A stretch of DNA of 64,000 bases from Mytilisepta virgata (lineage: Eukaryota > Mollusca > Bivalvia > Mytilida > Mytilidae). This document shows, one piece after another, positions 48,431-61,430 of this stretch (within the stretch, counting starts at the first letter, position 1; every line of letters begins with the position of its first letter). The notes under the pieces are model-generated. The model saw nothing but the letters and a program-made list of their open reading frames with translations. It was not told the DNA's origin and made no database searches. The translations under genes were made by a program, and so were the position numbers. Location: positions 128,534,614-128,598,613 of the forward strand of contig CM051521.1 of assembly GCA_028015205.1 (NCBI GenBank), given 5' to 3'.

Positions 48431-48978
48431 GTAGCTGGAATTTTAAATTTTTGTTGATTTTTATCTGGTTTTTAGGGAAGGTCCAAAATTTCTGTGTAAT
48501 GTATATTATATTATCAAACACTTTATCGGGTAAACCCTCGTAATATGTTCACATTTACTTCTTTACCTGTCGACATGTTGCGGTGGTATCACGCTGCGCT
48601 TAGTGAAGATCTTTATTGGAAAAAAGTAAAATAAATAAATAAAATAAAAAACATCCCCAAAATGTAATTTCATATACAATGTAGTATAAAGTCATATTTT
48701 GTTTTTGACCATTTTAGTCTAACAGTTCATGAAAAAAAACAATTGCAGCTTGTAAGAAAACACATGAATGGTTTATGCTGTAATACTTTTATGTCTGGTA
48801 AAATGAATATAAGAGGAAAGGTTCTAACTTTGTGAGTTTGCTCTCTGTATCCCTAGTTCGATTTTAATTTTGAACATATAATTTCTAATTGATATCTTTT
48901 GATCTAAAACAGAAAAAAATATTGAAGCTTATTAATGTATTAGTTGGAAAGTGGGTTCCTCACTTTGTAAGAGAAATA

Positions 48979-49075
48979 TTTATGCCCTGCCACGAATGTG
49001 GCTGGGGTATATAGATTTACCCTTGTCTGTCTGTCTGTTTGTACGTCCCGATTCGGTTAAGGATGTTTCCATGAT
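48979..49075 (+). repeat. Family D terminus
   Basis: TATGCCCTGCCACGAATGTG with the hairpin, then (CTGT)n and GTACGTCCCGATTCGGTTAA, the inverse of the end of 41615-42111. It ends 40 bp before the COX6B start exon. Confidence 0.65.
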
Positions 49076-49117
49076 AAGGCTTGCATTCTTCAATAATATT
49101 TGTGTTATATTACAGAC

Positions 49118-52100
49118 ATGCCTGAAAAATTAGAGGATGACCTACCAAATGTACCAAGATTTGATGCAAGGTTTCCAAACCAGAATCAAATGAGGTATAC
49201 AACTTTTTTTTTTAATTTGAAAAGTTGATTTGTACAAATTTTCATTTTTGAAAATGTTTTCAAATACAGTCAGACCTGGGTATAAAGGGCACCAAAGAAA
49301 AATGCCTTTTAGGCCTAAAAAAAATATAGTTGTGTTTAGGGTAACCCGACCCTAGCTAATTTTTAGTGCCTACCCTAAATTTTTTATAACCTTTCTTCAT
49401 CAAGCACTGTTAAAGTCAAGGTGACTCCAGTATACAACCTAACTAAAAAAATTAATGTAAAAAAAAAAATTTCCCGACCTACCCTACCTAACTTTTTTCA
49501 GTGTGTTACCCTAAACACATGTATTTTTAGCTCACCTGGCCAAAGGCCATGTGAGCTATTGCCATCACTTGGCGTCCGTCGTCGTCGTCGTCCGTCGTCG
49601 TTAACAATTTTTCAAAACTCTTCTCCTCTGAAACTACTTGACCAATTGGAACCAAACTTGGTATGAATGTTCTTTGGGGTATCCTGCATAGAACTGATGT
49701 GGGGATTTTTGATCCGTCGAAAAACATGGCCGCTGTTACTAAAAATAGAACATAGGGGTCAGACAACAGTTTTTCGCAAATATCTCAAAAATCATTAGGT
49801 CACGGCAAATTCTGGCAGGATGAAAGTGTTCAGCATGATGAGAGCTACCTGTGTGCTGATTTTCGTGAAAATCTGTCAACTGATGTTAGAGTTATTGCCC
49901 TTTTTTGACATTTTTGGCTTTTTTTTATGTTATTATTTCAAAAATCTTCTCCTCTGAAACTACTTGACTAATTAGAACCAAACTTGGTATGAATGTTCCC
50001 TGGGGTACCCTGCATAGAACTGATGTGGGGATTTTTGATTCGTCGAAAAACATGGCCGCTGTTACTAAAAATAGAACATATGGGTAAATTGCTGTTTTTT
50101 GCTAATAACTCAAAAACCGTTACAGATATCGAAAATCTGACATGGGGTAAAATTGATCAGCATGACAAGATCTACCTACCCTGAAATTTTGAAGGAAATT
50201 TCAAAACCCGTTTAGGAGTTATTGCCCTTTTTTCGTCAAATTTTCAAAATTTTAACATTTTTCGTCATTTATCTCCAAAACTATTTGAGATAGAAGTGAA
50301 ATGTAAATTTGAAAAATGTTTGCCATGTTGAGATCTACCTACCCTGAAATTTTAAAGGAAATCCCAAAACCCATTTAGGAGTTGTTGCCCTTTTTTGTCA
50401 AATTTTCAAAATTTTTTTATTAAAAAATCTTCTCCTCTGAAACCGCTTGGCCGATTGGTTTGAAACTTAATAGGAATGGTCTATAACATGTCCTCTACAA
50501 ACGATCCTCAATTTATTTTGATCTGACATAAAACATGGCGGCTGTCGTAGCTAAAAATAGAATATAGGGGTGCATGTGTTGTTTTTGGCTTATAACTTAA
50601 AAACCATTACAGATATAAAAAATATGACATGGGGGTAAAATTGATCAGCATGACAAGATCTACCTAACCTGAAATTTCGAAGGAAATCCTAAAACCCATT
50701 TAGGAGTTATTGCCCTTTTTTCGTTAAATTATCATAATTTAACATTTTTTGTCATTTATCTCCAAAACTATTTGAGATAGAAGTGAAATCTAAATTTGTA
50801 AAATGTTTGCCATGTTCAGATCTACATACCCTGAAATTTTGAAGGAAATCCCAAAACCCATTTAGGAGTTATTGCCCTTTTTTTCGTCAAATTTTCAAAA
50901 TTTAACATTTTTCGTCATTTATCTCCAAAACTATTTGAGATAGAAGTGAAATGTAAATTTGAAAAATGTTTGCCATGTTGAGATCTACATACCCTGAAAT
51001 TTTAAAGGAAATCCCAAAAACTATTTAGGAGTTATTGCCCTTTTTAGCTCACCTGGACCAAAGGTCCATGTGAGCTTTTACCATCACTTGGCGTCCGTCG
51101 TCGTTGTCGTCTGTCGTCGTCGTCTGTTAACAATTTTTCAAACGTTAACTTGTCCGACACCATAAGTCCAATTGCAACCAAACTTGGTACATTTGTTTAG
51201 TGGCATTATGTGTACAAAACTATCGTTCGGATTTTTGATTCGTAAAAAAACATGGCCGCCATGGCTAAAAATAGAACATAGGGGTAAATTGCAGTTTTTT
51301 GCAAATAACTCAAAAACCATAACAGATATCAAAATTCTGGCATAGGGTAAAAGTGTTCAGCACCTCAAGATCTACCTGCCCTGAAATTTTGAAGTAGATC
51401 CAACGACCCATGTAGGAGTTATTGCCCTTTTTCTGCATTTTTTCCAAATTTTGCACTTATTAAGCTCAATATCTTGGATACTATAAAGGAAATTTGAAAA
51501 ATTTAAATTTCATATTGTTAGGCACACAAAGATCTATAAAATTTGTAACAGGATCGAAGTTGTAGGTTCATTCCTTTTAGGAGTTATTCCCCTTAGATCA
51601 TCAGAATTGACCATTTTTGCAGTCTTTATTCATTGTAATAAAATCGTTAACTCCTCTTACACCATAAGTTTAATTGCAACCAAACTTAGTGTAGTTGTTC
51701 CTTGGCATGAGTGCTACTAAACTATCGTTTGGATTTTTGATTTGTAAAAAAACATGGCTGCCATGGCTAAAAATAGAACATAGGGGTAAATTGCAGTTTT
51801 TTGCAAATAACTCAAAAATGGTGACAGATATCAAAATTCTGATGGGAAGCTAAAGTGTTCAACACCTCAAGATCTACCTGCTTTGAAATTTTGAAGAAGA
51901 TGTAACCACCCATGTAGGAGTTATTGCCCTTTTTCTTGATTTTTTTTTGAAATTTGTACTTATTAAGTTGTTGTCAATAGAGAAAAGCTGTTGTTTGCTT
52001 AAACAATCAGCTCATTGAGCTCTACAAAAGTCTGAATTGGGTCGAAGTTGTCAGATGATCCATTATAGGGGTAATAGCTCATGAAAGACTCCCTTAAAGC

Positions 52101-55100
52101 TCAAGGACCAGGTGAGCGATTCAGGCTCCTGGGAGCCTCTTGTTTTGTCAAATTTTCAAAATTTTAACATTTTTGCATTTATCTCCAAAACTATTTGAGA
52201 TAGAAGTGAAATATAAATTGAAAAATGTTTGCCATGTTGAGATCTACCTACCCTGAAATTTTGAAGGGAATCCCAAATTCTATTTAGGAATTATTGGTTT
52301 GTGTAATTTGAGGTCGGGTTCTGTTACATTTATTTAAGGTTCACCCTTATTCCTGGTCAATTTTGTCAACTTCCTGCCAGGACTACCACCATCAGGGAAC
52401 ATATTTTAACATTAAACCTTATGAACAATAAATCTTCAACAAATTTTCCCTGAACAATTGAACCAATTGCAACAAACTTGGTCAAATAGTTGATAAATTG
52501 TCCAATGAAAACCAGACTACAGGTGAGCGATACAGGCTCTAGTTAGCCTCTTGTTTTATTTGGCCTTATGAGCAGGTGCTCTTTATATAGAGGTTAATTT
52601 TACCAGCTTTGTGCATGAAATGGGCTTTTTTCACAGTGCCCTTTACAGACAGTCATTTGCTATATAGAGGTGCCCTTTAAAGCAGGTTTGACTGTACTTT
52701 TTTTGGTGGGTAGTCCGAGCAGAAATTGCAAACTTTAATTGCAGATCTGTGGTAAAGTGCTTCAAACAAAAATAAGAATATCAAAATCATTGTTTGTAAA
52801 TAAATGTTTTAAAGTGTTTTATTACGTAATTGTAATTATTTGAATTACTAGAAAGTCAAGACAAAACAAGAACTAAGGGGAAGGTATGATTTCAGTCAAT
52901 ATTTGGCCCCATCTGACATGAAAAATTAAAAAGTTTTAGATTCAAATTTGTATCATATTATTGTATAAGGATTGAACTTTAACAATCTATCAATCATTGT
53001 ACAAAAATCCTTCCCATGATGCAACAGCGATGTCATGAACATCTGCTAAATCAAGGATTTGATTTTTCAACATAGAGTTTGGTCAAAACAACTATGAGGA
53101 ACAGCCTTGCCCAAAAAGAGTTTTAATATAATGTTTGTCGTACATAAAGTCACATTTAAATATCTTTAGGCAAGGCTGTTGCTCATATCAAAATTTTAAT
53201 TCAAAGGTCTTTAAATAGATACTTTTTTTGTTGATTTTTTGAATTCTGTTTGCCAAAACCCACAAAAATTGAAATACAACAATTAAAATCCTCAGTATAC
53301 AAAATAATGTTCATTAATCTCATCACAAGGATTTCAAATTAATTTAAAGCTATATCTGCTCTATTCTACTGTAACTAGTACATTGTATATATGTTTATTT
53401 TATACTGAAAATGTAATCGTATTTCATTTCAGAAACTGTTGGCAGAATTATGTAGACTTCCAAAGATGTAAAGAAGTGAAAGGAGAAGATTATGAACCAT
53501 GTTATTATTTCCAGCAGATGTATAAAAATTTATGTCTGACTTCTTTGGTAAGTTATCCAATATGTTCTATCAAAGGCAGTATATCAAATGTTTTTTGTCC
53601 ATTCACTCAGAAAGCTCCATCTCAAATTGTGAAGTTTCTACAAAGTTCATAGACATTGGAAAGTTTGAGATTCATCAAAAGGGTGAAGAATATTTTTTTT
53701 TTTTCAAATTTGAATACCTAAAATCTATGAGTGAATGAAAAACACATAATTTATTAATATGATTGTTGCATGAGTTAATTAATGAACTTGTTTGGTCAAG
53801 GAGTTGTTGATTTTTTGGTATTTTTATTTTATGATTACAGATTAGTTATTCTGTTTTATTACATTGATCAATATGACTTTTCTTTTCTCTTTTAACTGCC
53901 TCGGTGGTCTCGTGGTAGCATGCTCGCCTTGAGTGCGGAAGGCCGGGGGTTCAATCCCCGGCCGAGTCAATCCAAAGACATTAAAATTGGTATTTGCTGC
54001 TTCTCCGCCAAGCACGTGGCATCTAGGAGTAAGATCAAAGATCAACGGGTCGGCTGATTGGTATTTTTGCTTTTTTAACTCATCTGGACTATAAGCCATG
54101 TGATCACATAAGATCACTTTGCACCGGTCATCCGTTGTCCGTAAACTTTTTCACATTTTGATCTTCTCCTATGAAACTACTTGGCGGATTGTAACCAAAC
54201 TTGGTAGGAATGAAAGTATGGAAGAACCTCTACAAACAATCCACCTTTGGTTCCGGTTGGATGAACAACATGGCCACCAGAGGCTATCTTTGATTTTGAT
54301 TGGCCAATTTTCAAAAATCTTCTCCTCTGAAACTATTTTATGAAATTTTTTGGAAACTTTGAAAGTATTAATGACAAAAATACCCTCTAGAAATGAACCA
54401 CTTTTAATTGAAAATCACCTGATCAACCAATGGGTGTGGCTGTTCAAAGTTTCCATTGAAATCATATGGGAAAGGACTTTTTTGTCATTTGCTCATGAAC
54501 TAATGGGCAAACTGTAACCTAAGTTTGGAGGACAGATACAGATACAAATGATGCCATTTTTTTTTAGGTCAAAGGTCAAATATCAAGATCACTTTGACAT
54601 TTTGCACTTCTTTAGCAGAATAGAATAGATATTACATTTCAAGATGGTCTAATAAAAGCCAGGTGAGCAATACAGGCTCAGGTTTCACTTGGTAACCATG
54701 GTGTTTCACTACTCAAATTGTAATAATCAGTTCAGATGTTATATCGAACTGAAACCAGATCTACCATTGTTATCTTGACCAAATTTTCAGCCTTGGAATA
54801 AAAGAGATTTCTGCTAATTTATTTGGTAAAATGAACTGTGAGTGGCTGTATGTGTACGGACTCTCGAAACAATATATGGGAAAGACTCTCAAAACAACAC
54901 ATGGGATAGATTCTCAGAACAATACATGGGATAGATTATCAAAACAATACATTGGTTGGATTCTCCAAACAATACATGGGATAGTTTCTTAAAACAACAC
55001 ATGGGATAGACTCTCAAAACAATACATGGGATAGACTCTCAAAACAATACATGGGATAGACTCTCAGAACAGTACATGGGGTAGACTCTCATAGCAATAC

Positions 55101-55797
55101 ATGGGAAAGGCTCTCAAAACAGTACATGGGATAGACTTTCAAAACAATACATTGGATAGATTCTCAAAACAGTACATGGGGAAAGACTCTCAAAACTACA
55201 CGTGGGATAGACCTTCAAACAATACATGGGATAGATTCTCAAAACAATACATGGGAAAGACTCTCAAAACAATACATTGGATAGACTCTCAAAACAATAC
55301 ATGGGAAAGACTCAAAACAATACACTGGATAGACTCTCAAAACAATACACTGGATAGACTCTCAAAACAGTACATGGGAAAGACTCTCAAAACAATACAT
55401 GGGAGACTCTCAAAACAATACATGGGAAAGACTCTTAAAACAATACACTGGATAGACTCTCAAAACAATACATGGGAAAGACCGTCAAAACAGTACATGG
55501 GGTAGACTCTCAAAACAATACATTGGACAGACTCTCAAAACAATACTTGGGATAGAATCTCAAAACAATACATGATATAGACCTTCAAAACAATACATGG
55601 GAACACTGATAAAATGTTGGGCAATACAGTATGACAGAAAGTGTAGTTTGTGGTGTATGATGGTGATTGATATAGCATCAAAACATTCAGACATATAATG
55701 TTTTTAATTGGATTAAATTTTAAATTTTCAGACTGCTAGATGGGATGAACAGTTAGAAAATGGAACTCTACCTATGAAAAAAGTAAAGAGATCTTAA
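49118..55797 (+). CDS. COX6B1: Cytochrome c oxidase subunit 6B, complete, 3 coding exons
   Basis: Coding exons are 49118-49194, 53433-53547 and 55732-55797, joined in phases 2 and 0 with donors GTATAC and GTAAGT and TTTCAG acceptors. The product is 85 residues, normal for the family. COX6B sits on the intermembrane-space face of complex IV, bridging the two monomers of the dimer. The sequence shows the twin-cysteine hairpin: CWQNYVDFQRC (C-X9-C) and CYYFQQMYKNLC (C-X10-C), which form two disulfides through the MIA import route. There is no cleavable targeting peptide, as expected. The N-terminal PRFDARFPNQNQ and the TARWDEQ segment after the second cysteine pair are family hallmarks. An AG two bases before the ATG implies an upstream non-coding exon, which I could not place. 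Both introns are packed with repeats. Gene symbol isoform (B1 versus B2) is by default. Confidence 0.95.
49529..52553 (+). repeat. Family A repeat, longest copy, in COX6B intron 1
   Basis: Runs from AGCTCACCTGGCCAAAGGCC to TAGCCTCTTG. It has the (GTC)n run at about 49575 and five or more paragraphs ending in CATTTAGGAGTTATTGCCC. Another family A copy (51046-52142) is inserted inside. It makes up most of a 4.2-kb intron. Confidence 0.85.
51046..52142 (+). mobile_element. Family A copy nested in another family A copy
   Basis: It starts AGCTCACCTGGACCAAAGGT and ends GGGAGCCTCTTG, flanked by TTTTT and TTTT. The outer sequence breaks off at GAGTTATTGCCC and resumes with GTCAAATTTTCAAAATTTTA, a junction found uninterrupted in sister paragraphs. 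This gives exact ends for the family (AGCTCACC ... CCTCTTG) and shows that it moves as a discrete unit into T-rich sites. Confidence 0.85.
53897..54070 (+). mobile_element. tRNA-derived SINE in COX6B intron 2
   Basis: GCCTCGGTGGTCTCGTGGTA (A box) and CCGGGGGTTCAATCCCCGG (B box with an intact T-stem) mimic a tRNA. The acceptor stem is imperfect, and an unrelated body with CTGCTTCTCCGCCAAGCACG follows. It is therefore a SINE and not a tRNA gene. It differs from the Meta SINEs in the window. Confidence 0.75.
54077..54682 (+). repeat. Family A repeat, diverged copy in COX6B intron 2
   Basis: AACTCATCTGGACTATAAGC head hairpin, then GTCCGTAAACTTTTTCACAT and TCTTCTCCTCTGAAACTATT paragraphs, and an AGGTGAGCAATACAGGCTCA end. 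The terminal CCTCTTG is lost. Confidence 0.7.
54858..55611. repeat. 25-bp minisatellite, about 29 copies, in COX6B intron 2
   Basis: The unit is GGGATAGACTCTCAAAACAA plus TACAT, with point variation (GATAG/GAAAG, CATGG/CATTG/CACTG) and several shortened units. It ends 120 bp before exon 3. The 134-codon ORF across it is a by-product of the repeat having few stops. Confidence 0.9.
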
Positions 55798-55856
55798 AAA
55801 TACAGAAAGTGACATTTATCCTCTTTAGAATAACAAGTGTGTAGATATATTTGAAA

Positions 55857-55862
55857 ATTAAA
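55857..55862 (+). terminator. Candidate polyadenylation signal of COX6B
   Basis: ATTAAA 60 bases after the TAA stop, the nearest canonical-type hexamer. It would give a very short 3' UTR. Cleavage site not determined. Confidence 0.45.
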
Positions 55863-57108
55863 GCTCTTTTACATCAGTAATGGTTATATGTCATTTTATT
55901 ATGTTGTACCTTTATAAATTATATGGACATATTTGTCAAGAGTTTACAGTCTCCTTTCTAGTTTTTTTGTGAAATCTGGGTACATGCATTCATTTCCTGT
56001 TAGATGTCTGTTTTAGTACTCAATACATCCGACTCGGCAGGATATCACATTAAGAAAACAGCTATTTTTGGTGACCAATAAATGGATTGGTGGACTCTGA
56101 CAGGTCTTAAGAGAATTTCACCATTTGTGTGAGTTGGTCTTTGATAATTCAATTTTTTTTTAAATTAGATGGTTTGGTGATACACATATAATGGATTAAA
56201 ATCTTCTCAGCATTTTTAACTGAAATTTCCAGTGATAGAACAACTTATTAGTTTTGTGATGTACAGTTGGCAGCTCATTCTTGTTTCCAAATTTTGTCCT
56301 AAAATTTCACAATTGGATTTGTTGAAATTAACAAAATAATGTATCATGGTATATTAGTTGTTATGGCTTGAATGCATGCCTTTACTGAGGTTGTCTCCAT
56401 CTCAGTTGGTGGTACAGGTATTGTGGCATGAAAGTTTCCAAATATCACTAAACACAGGTATATGTTTTGTTTTCCTCACTAGGGTAATCTACTTGAAAAA
56501 GTAGAAAATATAGGTTGTTTTGTATTGATAACTTTGGACTGGTTCTACTTCACATTTGAACACTTCTTTTCTGGATTATGCCCCTTTACAATAACGTGAA
56601 ACTTTTGCAAAATAAAAATCTTATGAAAAAATGTACAACCCAGATCTTGCAGATGAAGTAGGATACCTTTTGATAAATATTTTCTTGGATTTTCTATCGT
56701 TCCAGAACTTTTTATCAAGATTTGTCAGTGGATGGTACCTCTTCTTATTTTAGAGAATGTAGTATTATACATGTATTGAAGTAAATTCTTTGATACCAGT
56801 TTTGATGCACAAGATGTGCACATTTTATGGATTTATGACTCGTCTCTTGTGCTCAAGACCTAAATTGTGCATTAAGTCACAACTCCATACTCTTTAAATC
56901 CAAATCTTGGGAAGTGTGTAGAATGTTTATGGAAAAATTGAAGATGTACATCCAGGTAAAATGATGCCTTTTGAATTATATATGGTCTAGATTACATAGA
57001 TTATTCTACCAGTCTTTACACTTTTCTATGGTTTTGAGGTAAATACTTCATACAATCCTTTGATACACATAAATGCAACATGACCTTTTGAGTATTTGAC
57101 CCCTTTTT
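55863..57108. other. No gene recognised
   Basis: AT-rich sequence after COX6B. Part may be an extended 3' UTR. No exon or repeat identified. Confidence 0.4.
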
Positions 57109-57532
57109 AGGTCACCTGGCCTGAAGCGCCATGTGAACTTTTTTCATCACTTTGTGTCCATTGTCCATCCATTCATTTGATCTCTGAAACCCTGGGCCAA
57201 ATGAACTGCAACTTGGTTTAGATTTTGCCCCGATCAGACAACTAACATGGCCACCATGAAAAAATTCTATTTGTCATTGGTCAAATTAAAGAAATGTCTG
57301 AAACTCGTATAGCTTAATGAACTGAAACTTGGTATGAAGCATCAATAGAAGGGCCTTATTCTGTAAATATCAGACAACTAACATAACTGCCATGAACAAA
57401 TCCTTTTTTTTTCCCTCATTGGTCAAATTTAAAAAAACTTCTTTAATAGTGTATAGTCAAATAAGCTAAAACTTGGTTTGAAATATTTATGGGAGAATCT
57501 CTATAAAGAAATCTTGTCACTTGAGCCTCTAG
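57109..57532 (+). repeat. Family A repeat, short copy
   Basis: AGGTCACCTGGCCTGAAGCG head, GACAACTAACATGGCCACCA phrases, and a CTTGAGCCTCTAG end. Confidence 0.65.
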
Positions 57533-57632
57533 TTTCTTTACCTATCCTTTATTTATTCACCACAATAAAGTCTGTACTTAGCCTCTAGTCTCCTCACCTA
57601 TCCTTTATTTATTCACCACAATAAAGTCTACT
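57523..57632. repeat. Two tandem ~56-bp units
   Basis: GCCTCTAGT, then CCTATCCTTTATTTATTCAC and CACAATAAAGTCT, occur twice in direct order with only a few differences. Confidence 0.8.
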
Positions 57633-57667
57633 AAAATGATTAACTCCAATATCATAAAAAAATAAAA

Positions 57668-59728
57668 TGCTCCGCTGGGCACAGCTAGATACGACCGCAG
57701 ATGTCGAACCCTGAATAGTTAGGGCAATTATGAACACAACATTCAAGCTTGATACAATACTGAATTTGGATTGTGAATAAATATTTGATACAGCATAGGT
57801 TTCTGACACTGAATGAATGTTGTCTAAGAACTTAAAAATTTTTTAATTTACCTATTCAAACCATATCAGTATTATTTGTTTTTATATATAAATCAGAAAT
57901 AACCAATTTAAAATTTAAAATTGGGCACACATATCAATTTCTTGCTATTGCGCAATACTGTGCAATTGAAAATTTCTTCAAATATTTGACACATAATAGG
58001 TTTCTGATACAGAATAACTGAAATCAAAGAACTTAGAATTGGTCATATGATTTCAATTTATATTCAATTTTTTGCTTGTGCAATACAATATGCTGTGGAG
58101 AATTGCCCCCCCCCCCCAAAAAAAAATAATTTACCCCTTTTTTTAGCTTTTGTGCAATACATTATGAAGTTGCACATTGACCCCCCCTCCCCAAAAAAAC
58201 AAAAAACAATAAAATTTATTGTAACCCCCCCTTTTTTTGCTAAAAAAAATTTGAAATTTTCTTTTTAATTTATGAAATATGAAATGAGAAAAAAATTACC
58301 CCCTCCCCAATTTCTCATTTACCCCCCCCCCCCATTTTTTTATACTTTGCAACCATAACAGCCCATTTAAATACACCATAACATATTAAAATAGAAAATG
58401 GCATCATAGTCATGGATGGCAAATTTTAAATATACATAATTTAAAAGCAGTTTAGATGAGATAAACCAAAAAGCTTCATCAGCACATTTTATATTGGCAA
58501 ATTTCCAATGAAGTTCATTAAACTAGAGTTATTGGCAAATTTCCAATGGAATTTGTTAATCATAAAGTTTTGATAACAGGGCACACATATCAATTTCTTG
58601 CTATTGCGCAATGCTGTGCAATTGAAAATTTCTTCAAATATTTGACACATAATAGGTTTCTGACACAGAATAACTGAAATAAAGAACTAAGAATTGGTCA
58701 TATGATTTGAATTTATATTCAATTTTTTGCTTCTTGTGCAATACAATATGCTGTGGAGAATTGCCCCCCCCCCCCCCAAAAAAAAAAAAAAATTTACCCC
58801 TTTTTTAGCTTTAATTTTGGACCCCGATTTGGACCAACTTGAAAACTGGGCCCATAATAAAAAAACTAAGTACATGTTTAGATTCAGCATATCAAAGAAT
58901 CCCAAGAATTCAATTTTTGTTAAAATCAAACTAAGTTTAATTTTGGACCTTAATGTAGACCAATTTGAAAACAGAACCAAAACTTAAGAATCTAAATGCA
59001 TGGTTAGATTCGGCATATCAAAGGACCCCAATAGTTCAATTTTCGATGAAATCAAACAAAGTTTAATTTTGGACCCCGATTTGGACCAACTTGAAAAATG
59101 GGCCCATAATAAAAAACTAAGTACATGTTTAGATTCAGCATATCAAAGAACCCCAAGAATTCAATTTTTGTTAAAATCAAACTAAGTTTAATTTTGGACC
59201 CTTTGGACCTTAATGTAGACCAATATGAAAACGGGACCAAAAATTAAGAATCTAACTGCACGGTTAGATTCGGCATATCAAAGAACCCCAATAGTTCAAT
59301 TTTTGATGAAATCAAACAAAGTTTAATTTTGGACCCTTTTGGCCCCTAATTCCTAAACTGTTGGGACCAAAACTCCAAAAATCAATCCCAACCTTCCTTT
59401 TGTGGTCATAAACCTTGTGTTTAAATTTCATAGATTTCTATTTACTTATACTTAAGTTATTGTGCAAAAACCAAGAAAAATGCTTATTTGGGCCCTTTTT
59501 TAGCCCCTAATTCCTAAACTGTTGGGACCAAAACTCCCAAAAACAATCCCAACCTTCCTTTTGTGGTCATAAACCTTGTGTTAAAATTTCATAGATTTCT
59601 ATTAAAATATACTAAAGTTATAGTGCGAAAACCAAATGTCTTCGGACGACGACGCTGACGACGGACGACGACGACGCCAACGTCAACGTCATACCAATAT
59701 ACGACCGCAAAAATTTTGCGGTCGTATA
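57668..59728. mobile_element. Family F element, ~2.06 kb
   Basis: The left end has GCTCCGCTGGGCACAGC then ATACGACCGCAGA. The right end is a GACGACGACGACGCCAACGT run and a perfect hairpin ATACGACCGCAAAA / TTTTGCGGTCGTAT. Inside are two direct duplications: 57900-58135 with 58580-58800 (ending in C runs then A runs), and 58805-59060 with 59061-59335 (TTTAATTTTGGACCCCGATT phrases). Short ORFs in it are repeat translations. It is non-autonomous and of unknown class. Confidence 0.7.
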
Positions 59729-61202
59729 AAAAAATACAAACACTGATGTATAAAACAAAATAACAGATGGTATTCCAATTTTATTTTGCTCCATTATTTC
59801 AATATAAATTAAATTATAACCATTTACAATAACAATACATTTAATACAAATTTTATACAATAGACTTAACAGTAAACAAGGGTAAATGGACGGAAGATTT
59901 TATTAAGAACACAACACAATAAAAATACCACCTTAGCTGCAATATAGGCATAGAATGATATCACTGAAAGCAAAGTTGTAAAATATGCAAAATAATTCCA
60001 CTATCAAGAACTGTTGGATATATTCTGTATTTTGAATGGTTGGACACTTACATGTGTAAATGAAAATCATCTATGACTCTAAATCAACATATATTTTCAA
60101 AACTATGTGACATAGTTAAATTCCAAAGTCTTACAACAATAGCCAATAAAATATCTACTTTATATTAAATGGAATCGAAAGAACATTTGTAAAAATTGAA
60201 AACAAAGTATTCAATTAACAATTTTAAAGCTGAAATTTCTACTTTTTCTAAAAAAAATCTGACACAAAACATTAATCTGAAAACATTATTGCGTAACCAC
60301 AAGTAATAAGCAAGCTTAGGTAAAATAATTTTTTTATTCTTTGTTTATAAATGTGCTAGTTATGAATTTATCTAAATGTAAATATCAAGAACCCTAACTT
60401 TTCATGTAATTTCTTTCAAAACCAAGGTACATGTATGTTCCAACTGAAATCAAATTGTTAGATTTGAGAGTAACAGGGAAATCAGAATTTAATAGGTTTA
60501 ATAGGATTTCAGGATATTTCAGAGTAAAACAGTCAGAATTTGGGGTTTCAAATATCAAGACAGAAAAGAGTTTACTTATTTTTTGGGATGATGAGCAAAC
60601 TTTATTCCAATTGGAATTGTCACAAGTACTACTACTCATTTGTTATTGAACAAGGAATAAAAAGCCTAAGTCTAGTAAAATCTCCTTTGGACTAGTAAAA
60701 TTATATGTCACTTGTGGTCAATTAAAAAAAATCCATTCTTTAACTATATCTCCTTCTTTTGAGTAACTTCCAGTTCTGTCCTGTGAAAATTACATTACAA
60801 ATAGCCTGATTGTTTAGTACATGACACAGTTTTGGCACAGACTGATATTTAAAGATGGCAAGAGATTACTTTTGTCTATTCATATTGTATGTTACAAAAA
60901 ATATCTAACATTAAGACTTAATTATTTTGAGCAAATTGTATTGATATTACCATTTTAGACATAAAATAACTACCGGTATGCTGAGCTCCTTGTAGAAATT
61001 TTGATGGACAATCTGACTACATTACATAAATATCACACTTTAGTTGGTTTGTTGATCACTGATAAATATAATATGTAGCAATGATGTATACTTTTTCACA
61101 TGTGTTCATGAAGTTATGGCAATGGAACACTAGAATATGATTTCTTAAGTAACTCCCAACTTCAATTATTAAAGATTAATACATGACCTAATAAGTATTG
61201 GA
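59729..61202. other. No gene recognised
   Basis: AT-rich. Overlapping 72- and 81-codon ORFs on opposite strands at 60394-60649 mirror each other and have no domain. No supported exon. Confidence 0.45.
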
Positions 61203-61430
61203 CTGGGTATCATCCTGAGACTCCCATATCGGACTGAGGGCTTGTCCGAAGTACCATATGGGTGGAGGGATGATACTCGGTCTGATATGGCCATATCAGC
61301 CCGTCTATGTTTGAATAGCACTTGAATAATCGGTTATAAGCACGGGCAGTGCAAATATGGGTTATTCCCTTCTGGTCATTACACACATGCAAAAACCATC
61401 ATATCAAGTTCAAAGTATATGATAATGCCA
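61203..61430. repeat. Family E dispersed repeat
   Basis: GGGTATCATCC and GGATGATAC face each other around CCCATATCGGACTGAGGGCT. Beyond this, CAAATATGGGTTATTCCCTT and CAAAAACCATCATATCAAG match 22680-22770. Confidence 0.6.

Noticed and set aside
53897..53970. tRNA gene
   Set aside because: A and B boxes are good, but the acceptor stem is imperfect and an unrelated SINE body follows directly. It is a tRNA-derived SINE head.
55101..55505. 134-codon ORF of repeated GKTLKTIHWIDSQNN-like peptide
   Set aside because: Produced by the 25-bp intronic minisatellite, which has few stops. It lies inside COX6B intron 2.
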